Shown: positions 55,229 to 64,000 of the stretch, piece after piece
Layout of the letters: the number at the start of each line of letters is the position of its first letter
How positions within the stretch are numbered: position 1 is the stretch's first letter
Source: Allomyces arbusculus
Lineage: Eukaryota; Blastocladiomycota; Blastocladiomycetes; Blastocladiales; Blastocladiaceae
DNA: 64,000 bases
NCBI GenBank assembly: GCA_027604705.1
Contig: JADHYV010000009.1
Span: 372,001 to 436,000, forward strand
Reading direction: 5' to 3'
Program-made: the position numbers and the translations under genes
The notes under the pieces: generated by a model
Told to the model about the DNA's origin: nothing
Databases searched by the model: none
The model's input: only the letters and a program-made list of their open reading frames with translations

Positions 55229-56309
55229 GGTGCTGAATGGGTTGGAGAAGCTGTCGCAGCACTCGTTGCACCTGTTGCACTTGCAGATGGGGACGCTGCG
55301 AGCGCGGAGACTTGGATGGGAGCTGACGTGCGCGAAGCGGCACGACCAGCTTGGCGCGCGAGTCAGCGATGAGCGAACGGCCGCGTGTGTGCGGTGAGCG
55401 AGGGCAGCAATGGCACGTGTAGTCACGGCACCGGGCTCACCGCAAGCTCAGGTGGACGGGCGCGGCCAGGAGCGCGGGCAAGCCGCAGCTGAGCCCATTT
55501 AGGCAGGGAGAGGGCTCGCGCATGTACCCAGACTTGCCTATCTGGCGAAGTCCCTTCGGTCCACCAGGCTTCTGAATAGAACCCCTGCTTCTGAATGGCC
55601 CGAACCAGCACGAGGAGGAACCTTTTCTCGTGTTTCTCGCAACCTGAGCCACTGGCCTTGATTTGTGACTTGCTCACGTTTAATGCAGGAAAATGTAAAC
55701 GCTGATCAATGGTGCCAAGGGTCAGACGACAGACGACGAACAGGGGTGTGGTCATATTTTGCAAGAAGTGACCTGGAGCCGGGTCTGGCATGAGATGGCT
55801 GCTCAACCGGCGGCGGCGACAAAGCCAAGCAGAACCATGGCGGCGCGCGGCAACCGCACGTTCTTGTGTTGAGCTCAAAGAGAACGGTGCTGAGCGCGCC
55901 GTGGCATTTTTGGGGAGTCGGGGGCCGGTGAAGACGCAGGTCGGCCGGTGGTGTGCTGAGCTCGTGCTGAGCTGCTGTTGGTTGATCTTGATCAGGGCAG
56001 GCTGGTGCTAGCTGGTGCAAGGGCGGCACGCCGCTCGCTGTTGGCCGCGCCTCCTGCTGATGCTCGTGTTGCTGCACCAGCACCCAAAGCTTTTCCTCTC
56101 CCCACGCTCCAAACCCACTGCTGCCCCTGCTGCTCGCCGTGCCCTCGTCGCGCGCCGGCTCCCGACCGACCCGACTTATTTATTCTGTTCCAGCTCGCCC
56201 GCACGCGCGCCGCCGCATCGACGTTGGCTCGTTTCTTGCCGTCCGCCCGCCCGTCTCACCCACCGCCGCGCCGTGTCCGCCGAGCACACCGAAACCACCG
56301 CCCGCCACC
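55229..56309. promoter_or_regulatory. Divergent intergenic region, syntaxin / SEL1 protein
   Basis: 1.08 kb, with no supportable gene in either strand. A short palindrome, CTTCTGAATagaaccCCTGCTTCTGAAT, includes a direct repeat CTTCTGAAT at 55569 and 55589. Pyrimidine-rich stretches precede the SEL1 gene start. Confidence 0.4.
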
Positions 56310-57636
56310 ATGATTGCCAGCAATAGCCCGTACGGCGGGTCTGCGTCGCCGCACGCGTCGGCGCACGCGTCGCCCGCATCGACGCCGCAAGCCGCGCCCG
56401 CCGGCATGATGATGACCGCGTCCGACTTTGAGGCGACCTTGTCGCTCTACCGGACCAAGGCCAAGAAATCCAACGACCCGGAGCTGCTGCTCGAGTTTGC
56501 GCGCTTTTTGATGCAGGTGGCCGTCGCGCAGGACGCCGACAAGGCGCAGGCTTACCGGCGCGAGGCCTACAAGATGTGCAAGAAGGCGGCGTCGACGGGC
56601 CACGACGAGGCCCAGTTCTTGCTCGCCGAGTGCTACGAGACGGGCGCCTACTCGGACAAGAACAAGCCCGATTACGGGAAAGCGTTTTCTCTTTACTCGA
56701 TTGCCGCCAAGCACTCGCACCCCGAGGCGGCCTACCGCGCGGCCGTCTACTACGAGAATGGCCGCGGCACGTCCAAGTCGCCGCCGCGCGCATTGCAGTT
56801 TTACCAAAAGGCGGCTGCTTTGGGGCACCCGGGCGCCATGTACCGTATCGGCATGGCCGAACTGCACGGCGAGCTCGGCATGGTCGTGAACCCGCGCAAC
56901 GGGACGAAGTGGCTGAAAATGGCGGCCGCGGCCGCGACCCCCGAGCACCCGGAGGCTCTCTACGAACTGGCGCTTCTGCACGAGACGGGGATTGACCATG
57001 TCGTGTTTGTCGACTACGAGTACTCGGTCAAGCTGCTACGCGAGGCCGCACAGCTCGGGCACGTCATGTCCATGTACCGGCTCGGGTCTTACTACGAGCA
57101 CGGCAACCATGTCGCCAAGTCGCCGCAGACCAGTTTCTCGTATTTCAAGGCCGCGGCCGAGCGTGGGCATCCGGACTCGATGTTTGGCGTAGCCTCGTGG
57201 TACTTGACAGGGTACAGCGAGGCCGGCGTCCCGCAGTCGGACGACCAGGCGTTTGAGTGGATGAAACGCGCTGCCGAGTCGGGGCTTGTCAAGGCCTTGT
57301 ACGTTTGGTCTCACCTTACGTCTTATGCACGCGTCCGGGCTCGACTGACACCCCACGCGTCTCTCCTCCAGTTTCGCTCTCGGCTACTTTTACGAAGAGG
57401 GCATTGGCACGCCCGGCGACCCGAAACTCGCGCTCGAGTGGTACCAGCGCGCGCTCGCCAAGGGCGACAAGCGCGCGGGCCCCAAAATCTCAGCGCTCAA
57501 GCAAGTCGTCGCGGGCAGTGCGACCATGGCGACGCTGGGCCGGCGCCGCGCGCAGCCGGCACCGCAAGAAACGGAGAACGAGCGCGAGCGCATTCGCAAG
57601 GCACGCACGGGCGAGGACGCGTGTGTCATCATGTAG
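56310..57636 (+). CDS. SEL1-repeat protein of the Skt5/Chs4 type with CaaX box, 417 aa
   Basis: Exons are 56310-57298 and 57372-57636; 73-bp intron. Known: yeast Chs4/Skt5 activates chitin synthase III and anchors it at the bud neck through septins and a farnesylated C-terminus. SEL1 repeats run from ~80 to 370: AQFLLAECYETGAY, AAYRAAVYYENGRG, AMYRIGMAELHGEL, ALYELALLHETGID, SMYRLGSYYEHGNH, SMFGVASWYLTGYS, and FALGYFYEEGIG (rebuilt over the intron). The N-terminal ~45 residues are Ser/Ala/Pro-rich. The protein ends EDACVIM, a perfect CaaX farnesylation box as in Chs4 proteins, so the chitin synthase regulator assignment is favoured over other SEL1 proteins. It lies next to Bud6, another polarity gene, though the two are not co-transcribed. 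Confidence 0.88.
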
Positions 57637-58116
57637 ATTTTTTTTTTGTCGCTGCAGTTTCTGTTTGCTTCCCTCCCACTGCGTGTGCCGCTCGTTAGCT
57701 CGCGTCGTTTCATTTGTTTTTGTTTCTGTTTCGCGTCCGTTCCCGTTCCTTGTGTCTTACATCGGTCTCTGTTCGTGCTCGGTTCCCATTCGCTTTTGTG
57801 CGGACGCACTGGCGACCGTTTAGTGTGCTGCCGCCACTCTGCTCTTGTTCCGCACTTTTTTTCCCTGCGCTGGAGTGGGGATATCCGGGAAAAAAAATAT
57901 CTATTACACCAAACAAGATTGCGGGCGGGACAAGATGTGGGAACAGGTCGAGCGCAAGAGTCGCGCGAGCGGCTCAGCGAGGGCGTGAAGACGCGACCGC
58001 GCGACCACAAGCGAGAGAGGGAGACAAGCAAGGTTCCAAAACAAGTTGACCGGGTATGGACACAAAATGGGGCAACTCGAACAAAAAAATGAAGATGGCA
58101 ACCAGCACCATCGCGA
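57637..58116. other. Convergent 3' spacer
   Basis: 480 bp, T- and C-rich on the plus strand just after the SEL1 stop (nine T at 57639-57647; TTTGTTTTTGTTTC). These look like 3' UTR elements. No further gene. Confidence 0.5.
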
Positions 58117-60162
58117 TCACACGTGGTCCTCACCTTCGTCCTCCTCCTCCCCGCCGTGATCCTCGCCGTGATCCTCGCCGTGATCCTCGCCGTCCTCGTC
58201 CTCGTCCTCGACAATCTCAATCGCCTCAAGCGCCGCCCGCTCGGCCTCCCCCACTTCATCCCCCTCCCCGACCCTCCTCAAAACGCGCTCCACGGCCTCG
58301 ACCGCATCCAACACCGCGGCCGCTTCATCCACTTCCACTTCGGCCCCTTCCAGCACCTGCTGTTCAGCCACGACCCGATGCAGTTCCCGCTCCCAGACCA
58401 ACTTCCACGCGGGCGTGACCGCATCCACGCGCGCAGCGACTTCCGCCAGCATCCCCGTCACATTCGCCGCCTCGGTCTGGACATAATCGAGTGTTGTCCG
58501 TGCCGGGATCGCCGCGCGCTGCACCATATCCAGTCGCACTTGCTCGACCGTTTCCCATAGGTCGGTCGCCTGTTCGGCCACATGATGTGCGCGATCCCGC
58601 AAGTCGGCTTTGGTCGCGACCAAGAGGCCGCGCGGGATCGGCGCGTCGGCGGCGGGCGCGACGTCCGTCAGTGCCGCGGAGACTTGGTCGATCCAGTAGT
58701 TGACGGCCGTGGTCGCGGCCGACACTTGATCCCGCGCAGCAGCGACATCGGCGCGCAACGCGTGCACGGCCGCGAGTCCGACGGCCGGATCGAGGACGGC
58801 CGACAGGGTGCGTTGCGAGACAGACGACGGGGGTGCGGGCGACGCGCGAGCCGCGGGTGACGGGAGGACCAAGGGCGAGACGGGCGCCGAGCTGGAGAGT
58901 GGTTGCAGCTTGAGCAAGCTGCCGTCGACGACGTCGTGCATGTCCTCGAGCTCGTAGAACAATGCGCCGTCGGCGTCCTTGATGTAGATTTTCGGGAAGT
59001 CGGGCGAGACGGGCAGGTTGAACCGGTGCGTGAAGAGCGCCTGTAAAGCCGCAAGCGAGATCGGGGGTGTGGCGCGCACATTTACGCGTTTCACGTCGGC
59101 GTCGAGTTGCAAAAAGAGCTTTTCAATGAGCGCGGGTGGGGCAGGATCGACGTCGTCGGTAGCCTCTTCGGCAATGGGCGCGTTTCGGAGCGGCGAGCTC
59201 TGGTTTGGTGCGGCAGCAGCGGCTGGTGGTGCAGTCGAAACGGTAGTGGTGGTGGAGGAGCGCCAGGGGAGCCAGTGAGGGTTGAGCCAGCTGGATCGCC
59301 ACGGCGAGCGGGCAGCGTGGTGGTGAGAGGGAGTCGTACTCTCGTTGGATTCGGCGAGCGGCGGGAGCGTCGTGGCCATAGCCAGCATCGAGTGGCGCAC
59401 GGGTTTCGAGGACGACGCCGTCGTGGGGTACCCGCTAATCCGGCGATTGCCCTTGGACGGCGCAGCGGCCGCTCCATGGTCCGGCATCTCCTCGAGCTTA
59501 ACAAGCGCCTCGTCGCGCTTGGTCTGCAAGTGCACGAGCAAGTGCTGCAGCAGCGCATCCACGCGGTCGGCACACGCGTCGGTCTCGAGAGATTCGAGCG
59601 CCGACGTCCGCCGCGCATTGGGGCCGGCCTGATTGCGCGCGGCAGTCACGGCAAAGACGTGCTCGAGCGCGGCGCGGAAATCGTCTGGGAAGTGGGCAAT
59701 GTCGGAGGTGCCGATGGCGAGTCGATCGAGCACGTCGATCGAGGCAAAGTACTCCTTGACAATCGCCGTATACAGTGCCGACAAGTGCTCGTCCGAGACG
59801 TCCGCCACGTCGAGAATCGCCAAGACGAGTTGCCGCGCGGCCGACGAGATGCGCTTGATGCTCGTGGCGAGACTGTCGGCCGGGGTCGTGGGCGTGCGGA
59901 GTGTTGCGATGCTCGCCACACTGGACCGGCGGCGCACGACAGATCCGCGCGGTATGGCTGGCGGCAGGGCCTTTTTCGGTGGGGCCGTGGTGGGTGCGGG
60001 CGCGGTTGCGACAGTGGACGAGGCGGCAGTCGAGACGGGCAGCATGGATCCGACGAGTGCGCGCGGGATCTGGACGTAGGGCAGCCATGACGACGAGGAT
60101 TTGGTGGTGGCCGGCGCGGGATGGGCGGTGGTGGCCGCGTCGGCGCGCTTGCGCGACCACAT
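58117..60162 (-). CDS. BUD6: Bud6/Aip3-family actin-interacting polarity protein, 681 aa
   Basis: Intronless. Bud6 binds actin monomers and formins at the polarisome to nucleate cables. The C-terminal half fits the AIP3 domain: LIEKLFLQLDADVKRVNV, LAALQALFTHRFNL, FPKIYIKDADGALFYELEDM, VVDGSLLKLQP (the hallmark YELEDxxDV segment), then a long helical coiled-coil core. The N-terminal half holds a conserved helical patch (LATSIKRISSAARQLVLAIL, EYFASIDVLDRLA) within disordered Ser/Pro/Ala sequence, as in fungal Bud6. The tail is acidic and ends with a tandem GEDH repeat (coded at about 58150-58190). The start is at MWSRKRADA; the frame is open upstream to about 60453 but that part is low-grade sequence. 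Confidence 0.85.
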   Translation of the reverse strand: MWSRKRADAATTAHPAPATTKSSSSWLPYVQIPRALVGSMLPVSTAASSTVATAPAPTTAPPKKALPPAIPRGSVVRRRSSVASIATLRTPTTPADSLATSIKRISSAARQLVLAILDVADVSDEHLSALYTAIVKEYFASIDVLDRLAIGTSDIAHFPDDFRAALEHVFAVTAARNQAGPNARRTSALESLETDACADRVDALLQHLLVHLQTKRDEALVKLEEMPDHGAAAAPSKGNRRISGYPTTASSSKPVRHSMLAMATTLPPLAESNESTTPSHHHAARSPWRSSWLNPHWLPWRSSTTTTVSTAPPAAAAAPNQSSPLRNAPIAEEATDDVDPAPPALIEKLFLQLDADVKRVNVRATPPISLAALQALFTHRFNLPVSPDFPKIYIKDADGALFYELEDMHDVVDGSLLKLQPLSSSAPVSPLVLPSPAARASPAPPSSVSQRTLSAVLDPAVGLAAVHALRADVAAARDQVSAATTAVNYWIDQVSAALTDVAPAADAPIPRGLLVATKADLRDRAHHVAEQATDLWETVEQVRLDMVQRAAIPARTTLDYVQTEAANVTGMLAEVAARVDAVTPAWKLVWERELHRVVAEQQVLEGAEVEVDEAAAVLDAVEAVERVLRRVGEGDEVGEAERAALEAIEIVEDEDEDGEDHGEDHGEDHGGEEEDEGEDHV

Positions 60163-60999
60163 GGCGGGGGCGGCAGCGGCGGATCGGAGCTCGAAGCAGC
60201 AGCACGGCAGTGCGGCAGGTTGCGCGGCAGTTAGAGCGCGCGGGAATGGTGATCGTCGTGGTTGCAGAAGTTGCTGGCGGACGCGCGTGTCCTTCGTGGT
60301 TTGTTCGCCGAGTTGGCGGCGGTAGGCGGGCGGCGGGCGGTGTGGCGCAGCGGCATCGGCACGTGCCAGGTTAATGCTTGGGATTGCGTTACGTAAGGCA
60401 TCCCGTATTTGTCCGAACAATACCGCTATATTAGGCACAGGATACTCGCGCAAGCCTCACCGCGCGCCACATCGCGCTGACGGCCGACACGGTCGGCATG
60501 GCCGCCGCCGCCACCAGCAGCGCGTCAACGTCGCCAGCTTCAGCAACAACAACCTCTTCGGCCCGCCAGCAAACACCAGCCTCCCCGTACCCGACGCGCT
60601 CCACACTTGCTGCACTCCGCCCGCACCACGACGCGGCCGCCTGCACGCTGCTCGCCGCGCCATCCTGTCCGTACTCTTCACGGACGCGCTCAAAATGGCC
60701 TTGGCGCCGCCCCTTTGCAGCTCTTCGCCGTGATCACGGCCCGTGGCGCCGCCTCCCAAAGCATATCGCGCACTTCATGGCGCGCGCCGCTTGGGCTGCG
60801 CGCAATGCACGCTCCTCTCAACGCGCGTCCGAGAGGGCGTTGCCATGCGACCGTGAGGGCACGACAAGACCATGGGGCCGTGAGCATCGTCAAGTTCCTC
60901 CAACTTACCGACCATCAACGCTCCCTCTTCGCGCTCCGCTGGTCGAACCTCGTGTAGTAGCCCCTGACCCGATCGCCTGCTTGTGACCCCGCTCTGGCC
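60163..60999. other. Intergenic region with a weak small-gene candidate
   Basis: It lies between Bud6 (minus) and the PH protein (plus). An ATG at 60498 opens a Thr/Ser/Ala-rich frame, and a potential 51-bp intron (donor GTACTC at ~60669, acceptor CTTTGCAG at ~60720) would join it to LFAVITARGAAS and later HGAVSIVKFLQL. The result is not recognisable; a histone-fold protein is conceivable but unsupported. A TATATTA at 60428-60434 could serve this or the flanking genes. Confidence 0.3.
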
Positions 61000-62406
61000 A
61001 TGCCACCTGCTGCAACTGCAACGCGCGCCTTGTCCGATGTCGACACGCCCGCTCCCCCCGCGATCGCCACGCAGGCGCTTCTGACCGTCGATACAGACGA
61101 CGACGACGCGCCTGCCGACGACGTGGACGATACCGACGACACGGACGGGGAGCACGACGAGGCCAACGACGCCGACAACGATAACGACGACGACGAGGAG
61201 GATGACGACGAGGACGACGGAGACGGGTCGCCCACGGCAGTCAACGCGTTGCCCACCCTCCCGACCGTCACTGAACCCGACGCGCAGTGGCAGCTCGAGC
61301 TCGAGCGTGAGCGGCTCGTGCGGTCCGGGTGGCTCGAAAAGCGCGGCGAGCGCCGCAAGACGTGGAAGCGCCGGTGGTTTGTGCTGCGCGCCACGCGCCT
61401 CGCCTACTACAAGGACGAGTCGGTGCGTACAGCCCGTTCCATTTCATGAGCTCCGAGCGCTGGAATCGCCTCTGACCGACGGCTGATTCGCGAACGATCG
61501 CCAAACCTGCAGGAGTACTCGCCGCTCGGTTTGCTCTCGCTTAACGACATTCACTCAGTCACGGCCACGCGGTTCAAGTCGCGCCCGCTGGTGCTCGCCA
61601 TTGTCACGCGCGCGCGCACCTACTACCTCGAAGCGCCCGTCGCGTCGGAACTCGAGGGATGGCTCGCGGCGTTTGACGAGGTCCTGCGGTCACGCCCACC
61701 GTCGGCGCCCTCGGTCGGGTCCCTGACCGACAATGACGACCGCACCGCTGCTGCACACGATGCGCCTACGGCACCTGCTTCTGCTTCCACGTCCCCGACC
61801 GCTGCTGCAGCCAGCTTGCCCGACGAAGTGTCGCGGCAAATCGCACACCGATCCGGATGGCTCTGGCGGCACGAGCGCCGTGGCGGTTCTTCGGCTGCAA
61901 ATTCCGGGACTGCTGCGCTGATCATGGGTGTGGGTGGACTGTTGCTCGGCGCGGGCGCACGCCACTGGCGCCGCCGGTGGTGTGTCGTGCGCGACGACCG
62001 ACTCGTCGTCTACAAGGACCAGCGCGAATACGCACCGCTGCGGATCGTGACCCTCGCTGCTGCGCTCGACGTGCTCACGGTCCCGACGCCGCGGTCGCTC
62101 GCCAAGCACTTGCCGCCACTGCCCGCGACGGCGACTGCCGCGGAAAGTGGTGGGGACGAGGACGGCGCACGGGCGGATGACGATACGTCCTCGTCGTCGT
62201 CGTCGTCGAGCGATGAGCACCACCATCACCGGCCCGGGAAACACCACGACCCGCGCGAATCGCTCGACCAGACGGTCTGTTTCCAGATTGTGTGCTCGGG
62301 CAAGAGTTACCAGTTTGGAGCCGAGACGCGCGAGGAAATGGTCGGGTGGGTCAGGGACTTGCGGTCGTTTTTGGCGATTTCGCCGGCTGCTGCGCCATCG
62401 ACGTGA
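61000..62406 (+). CDS. Tandem PH-domain protein with acidic N-terminus, 438 aa
   Basis: Exons are 61000-61422 and 61513-62406; 90-bp intron. PH domains bind phosphoinositides or proteins at membranes. After ~75 residues of Asp/Glu repeat (DDDEEDDDEDDGDG), PH 1 begins at ~105: RSGWLEKRGERRKTWKRRWFV, LAYYKDESEYSPLGLLSL (joined across the intron), ending LEGWLAAFDEVL. PH 2 begins at ~245: RSGWLWRHERRG, HWRRRWCVVRDDRLVVYKDQRE, ending EEMVGWVRDLRSF, with a Ser/His-rich insert between its strands. Each has the basic KxRW/RRRW strand and the closing Trp helix. Domain order resembles fungal double-PH polarity proteins, but I cannot assign a named ortholog. Confidence 0.85.
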
Positions 62407-62666
62407 TCGGGTACATTGGTGGGAGGGAATAGAGGCCGGGTTGCACGGCCTTGATTGCGCAAGAGGCGGTCATCTTGCGCGAGTTTGTCTTCATTTGCCG
62501 TGGTTGGGGCCGATTGCATGCGGGAAACGAACCCACGTCCATGGTGTCCGGAAATCCGGATTGAACACGGCCAGTTTTGTGACCACTCAACCACTTCAAA
62601 ATCAATCGATTGTCTACATGAAATTAGTGCAGCATTCAAAAATAAACACGCGACGACGAGAAGATA
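62407..62666. other. Convergent 3' spacer
   Basis: 260 bp between the PH protein and DNAJC11 tails; nothing notable. Confidence 0.5.
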
Positions 62667-63982
62667 TCAACTACTACTGCCGTTCCGCGCCTTGACGGCC
62701 TCGTGCACGGCCTTGATCTTGTCAGAGTACCCGACTTGGCTCGGCTCGACAATCGGATGGGCTGCCGACCAGGAACATCACGTCAGTTCACACTGCTCAC
62801 CGAGTGTCCACAAATCTGCGACCAAAGAACGTACTTCGCAGCGGCAACACGAGCCCCGCCTGGTCGTTCACCACCACCTGCCGGAACGTGCCGCGGAAAC
62901 TATACGTGACGAGCAACTGCTTGTCCTCCCACGGACACGGGTCGTAGAACCCGAGCAATTCCGAGAATCGCGTGCCCGCATCCACGCGCAGCGTCGACCG
63001 GTCGACCAAAAACATGACTGGCACCGTCACATCAATCACACACATGTCGTCGCTCGGCGCGAGCGGGACCCCCGCGCCCACGCGCGCCTGCAAGTCCTTG
63101 ACCTTGCCATACAGCGCCTGCACGACCGTTAACCCGGCACCTCCCGGCTTGCGCGACTCGTCGGCCCACTTCTTCTCAACGGTCGGGGTCAGGACGCGCA
63201 GGGCGTCGTCAGCCGCTTGGCGCCGCTCGGCGAGAATAGTCTCGTACCGCGCGCGCGCGGCAGCGAGGAACGCGGCCTTTTTGCGACGACGCCGCGGTTC
63301 GAGAACGGCCACGTACGCGGCGCCTGCGGCTGCGAGCGGGATGACCGACGCAGCGACGGCCATGACGGCGTTCGGTGCTGGGAACACGGTCACGGGCACG
63401 TTGAGTTTCTGGCCCAAGTGGTCACCGGCGAGGTTCAGGACGGTCCCGCCGGACGAGACGGCGACACCCACCCCGACCTTCGTGTGGTCGGCGACCCGGT
63501 GCATAACCTTCCACGACGCCGTGAACGACCCCTGCCGCGCGTCGAGCGCACCAACCAATTCCACCGTCGTCAGTTTCCCGATCTTGTGCTGGTGGAAGAC
63601 CGTCACGGCCTGCTCGAACATCGACGTGGCGAGCGCCAGGTACGACAGCGACTGTGCCGTCGACCACTGCAGGCCCGTCGTGAACGAGGTCGCGGAACTC
63701 TTGTCAATCACTGGGCGCCGGTTCGTTTGCACCATTTCCGAGATTTGCGTCGCGAGATCGCCCGTGCCCCAGCTGCCGAGCCGGTAGTGGCCCGAGTAGA
63801 GTCGCGCGAAGCCAAGGACGGGGCGGTTCTTGAGTAAGCGGCGCTGGATGCCGACGGTGATGGTGGGCGGCATGGCGAGCAGGCGCGTGGATTGCAGTTC
63901 CAGCGAGACGGACGTGTCGGTCGCGTCGTCGATGACGTGGTCCACCTTGGCAGTGCTCGTGTGCGGCGAAAGGAGGTGGATG
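62667..63982 (-). CDS. DNAJC11-like protein, C-terminal part (5' end beyond window)
   Basis: Exons visible: 63982-62835 and 62761-62667; an acceptor (GGCTAG) just inside the window shows further upstream exons. DNAJC11 is a J-domain protein of the mitochondrial outer membrane that works with MICOS/SAM to shape cristae. The J domain itself is not in view. The visible part matches the C-terminal domain: a hydrophobic segment (AVMAVAASVIPLAAAGAAYV) followed by a basic helix (EPRRRRKKAAFLAAARARYE), VVQALYGKV, VIDVTVPVMFLVDRSTL, LLGFYDPCPWEDKQLLVTYSFRG (human [21 protein letters not shown]) and HQV-like FRQVVVND. The splice to the last exon yields LPLRTHPIVEPSQVGYSDK. Confidence 0.88.
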
Positions 63983-64000
63983 CTAGCCTATGGCGGGAGA

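Noticed and set aside
58117-60453. Bud6 frame extended to an upstream start near 60453
   Set aside because: The upstream ~95 codons are Arg/Ala/Pro-rich without family likeness and overlap the divergent spacer; MWSRKRADA at 60162 is a better start.
60498-60957. CENP-X/MHF2-like histone-fold gene
   Set aside because: FTDALKM and LQLFAVITARGAA faintly resemble the family, but they lie in different frames with no room for an intron between them; not enough to call.

Overview
The window is GC-rich nuclear DNA packed with short-intron genes. It most likely comes from a zoosporic (flagellated) fungus, and base composition and gene style would suit a Blastocladiomycota species such as Allomyces or a relative; that placement is inference. 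Two things support it. Fungal-type genes (Bud6/Aip3, Skt5/Chs4-like SEL1 protein, Cft1/CPSF160, Atg12, Lto1) sit beside flagellar genes that non-flagellated fungi have lost: a complete IFT172 and a coiled-coil protein resembling CFAP210. Almost every gene could be reassembled from exons separated by introns of about 58-120 bp (one of 220 bp) with GTRYGY-like donors, CTGAC-like branch sites and YAG acceptors. I used frame continuity and conserved motifs to place the joins.

Layout. 0-2 kb: sparse, with one possible small secreted Cys-rich gene. 2-5 kb: a three-domain protein, E2-like UBC + F-box + TerD. 5.4-7.5 kb: an OAS/cGAS-like nucleotidyltransferase. 8.7-10.6 kb: an unrecognised 589-aa protein. 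10.9-12.9 kb: PP2A methylesterase PPME1. 13.5 kb: ATG12. 14.5-16.9 kb: flagellar-type coiled coil. 17.3-19.8 kb: tandem pair of enoyl-CoA isomerase/hydratase paralogs with a shared 3' hairpin. 20-24.7 kb: GRAM-GRAM-TBC-EF-hand RabGAP. 25.3-29.6 kb: GYF-domain protein. 30.1-35.6 kb: CPSF160/Cft1 with a local duplication next to long homopolymers. 36-36.8 kb: LTO1. 37-38.4 kb: MRI1. 38.6-41.7 kb: APC8/CDC23. 41.7-45.6 kb: a decayed, repeat-bearing stretch with inverted degenerate duplicates and no confident gene. 45.6-46.6 kb: possible mitochondrial protein. 47-53 kb: IFT172. 53.6 kb: mitochondrial uL30. 54-55 kb: Qa-SNARE. 56.3-57.6 kb: Skt5-like SEL1 protein ending in a CaaX box. 58-60 kb: Bud6. 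61-62.4 kb: double PH protein. 62.7-64 kb: DNAJC11, cut by the window edge.

There is no operon logic. Neighbours are mixed housekeeping genes, often divergent or convergent with short spacers. Functional themes are membrane traffic and polarity (TBC RabGAP, syntaxin, Bud6, Skt5, PH protein), ubiquitin/Ubl systems (E2-F-box-TerD, ATG12, APC8), RNA 3' processing, and flagellum assembly. The two most unusual genes are the UBC-F-box-TerD fusion and the OAS-like nucleotidyltransferase. They are neighbours in convergent orientation, and both carry a domain known from prokaryotic stress or defence systems.
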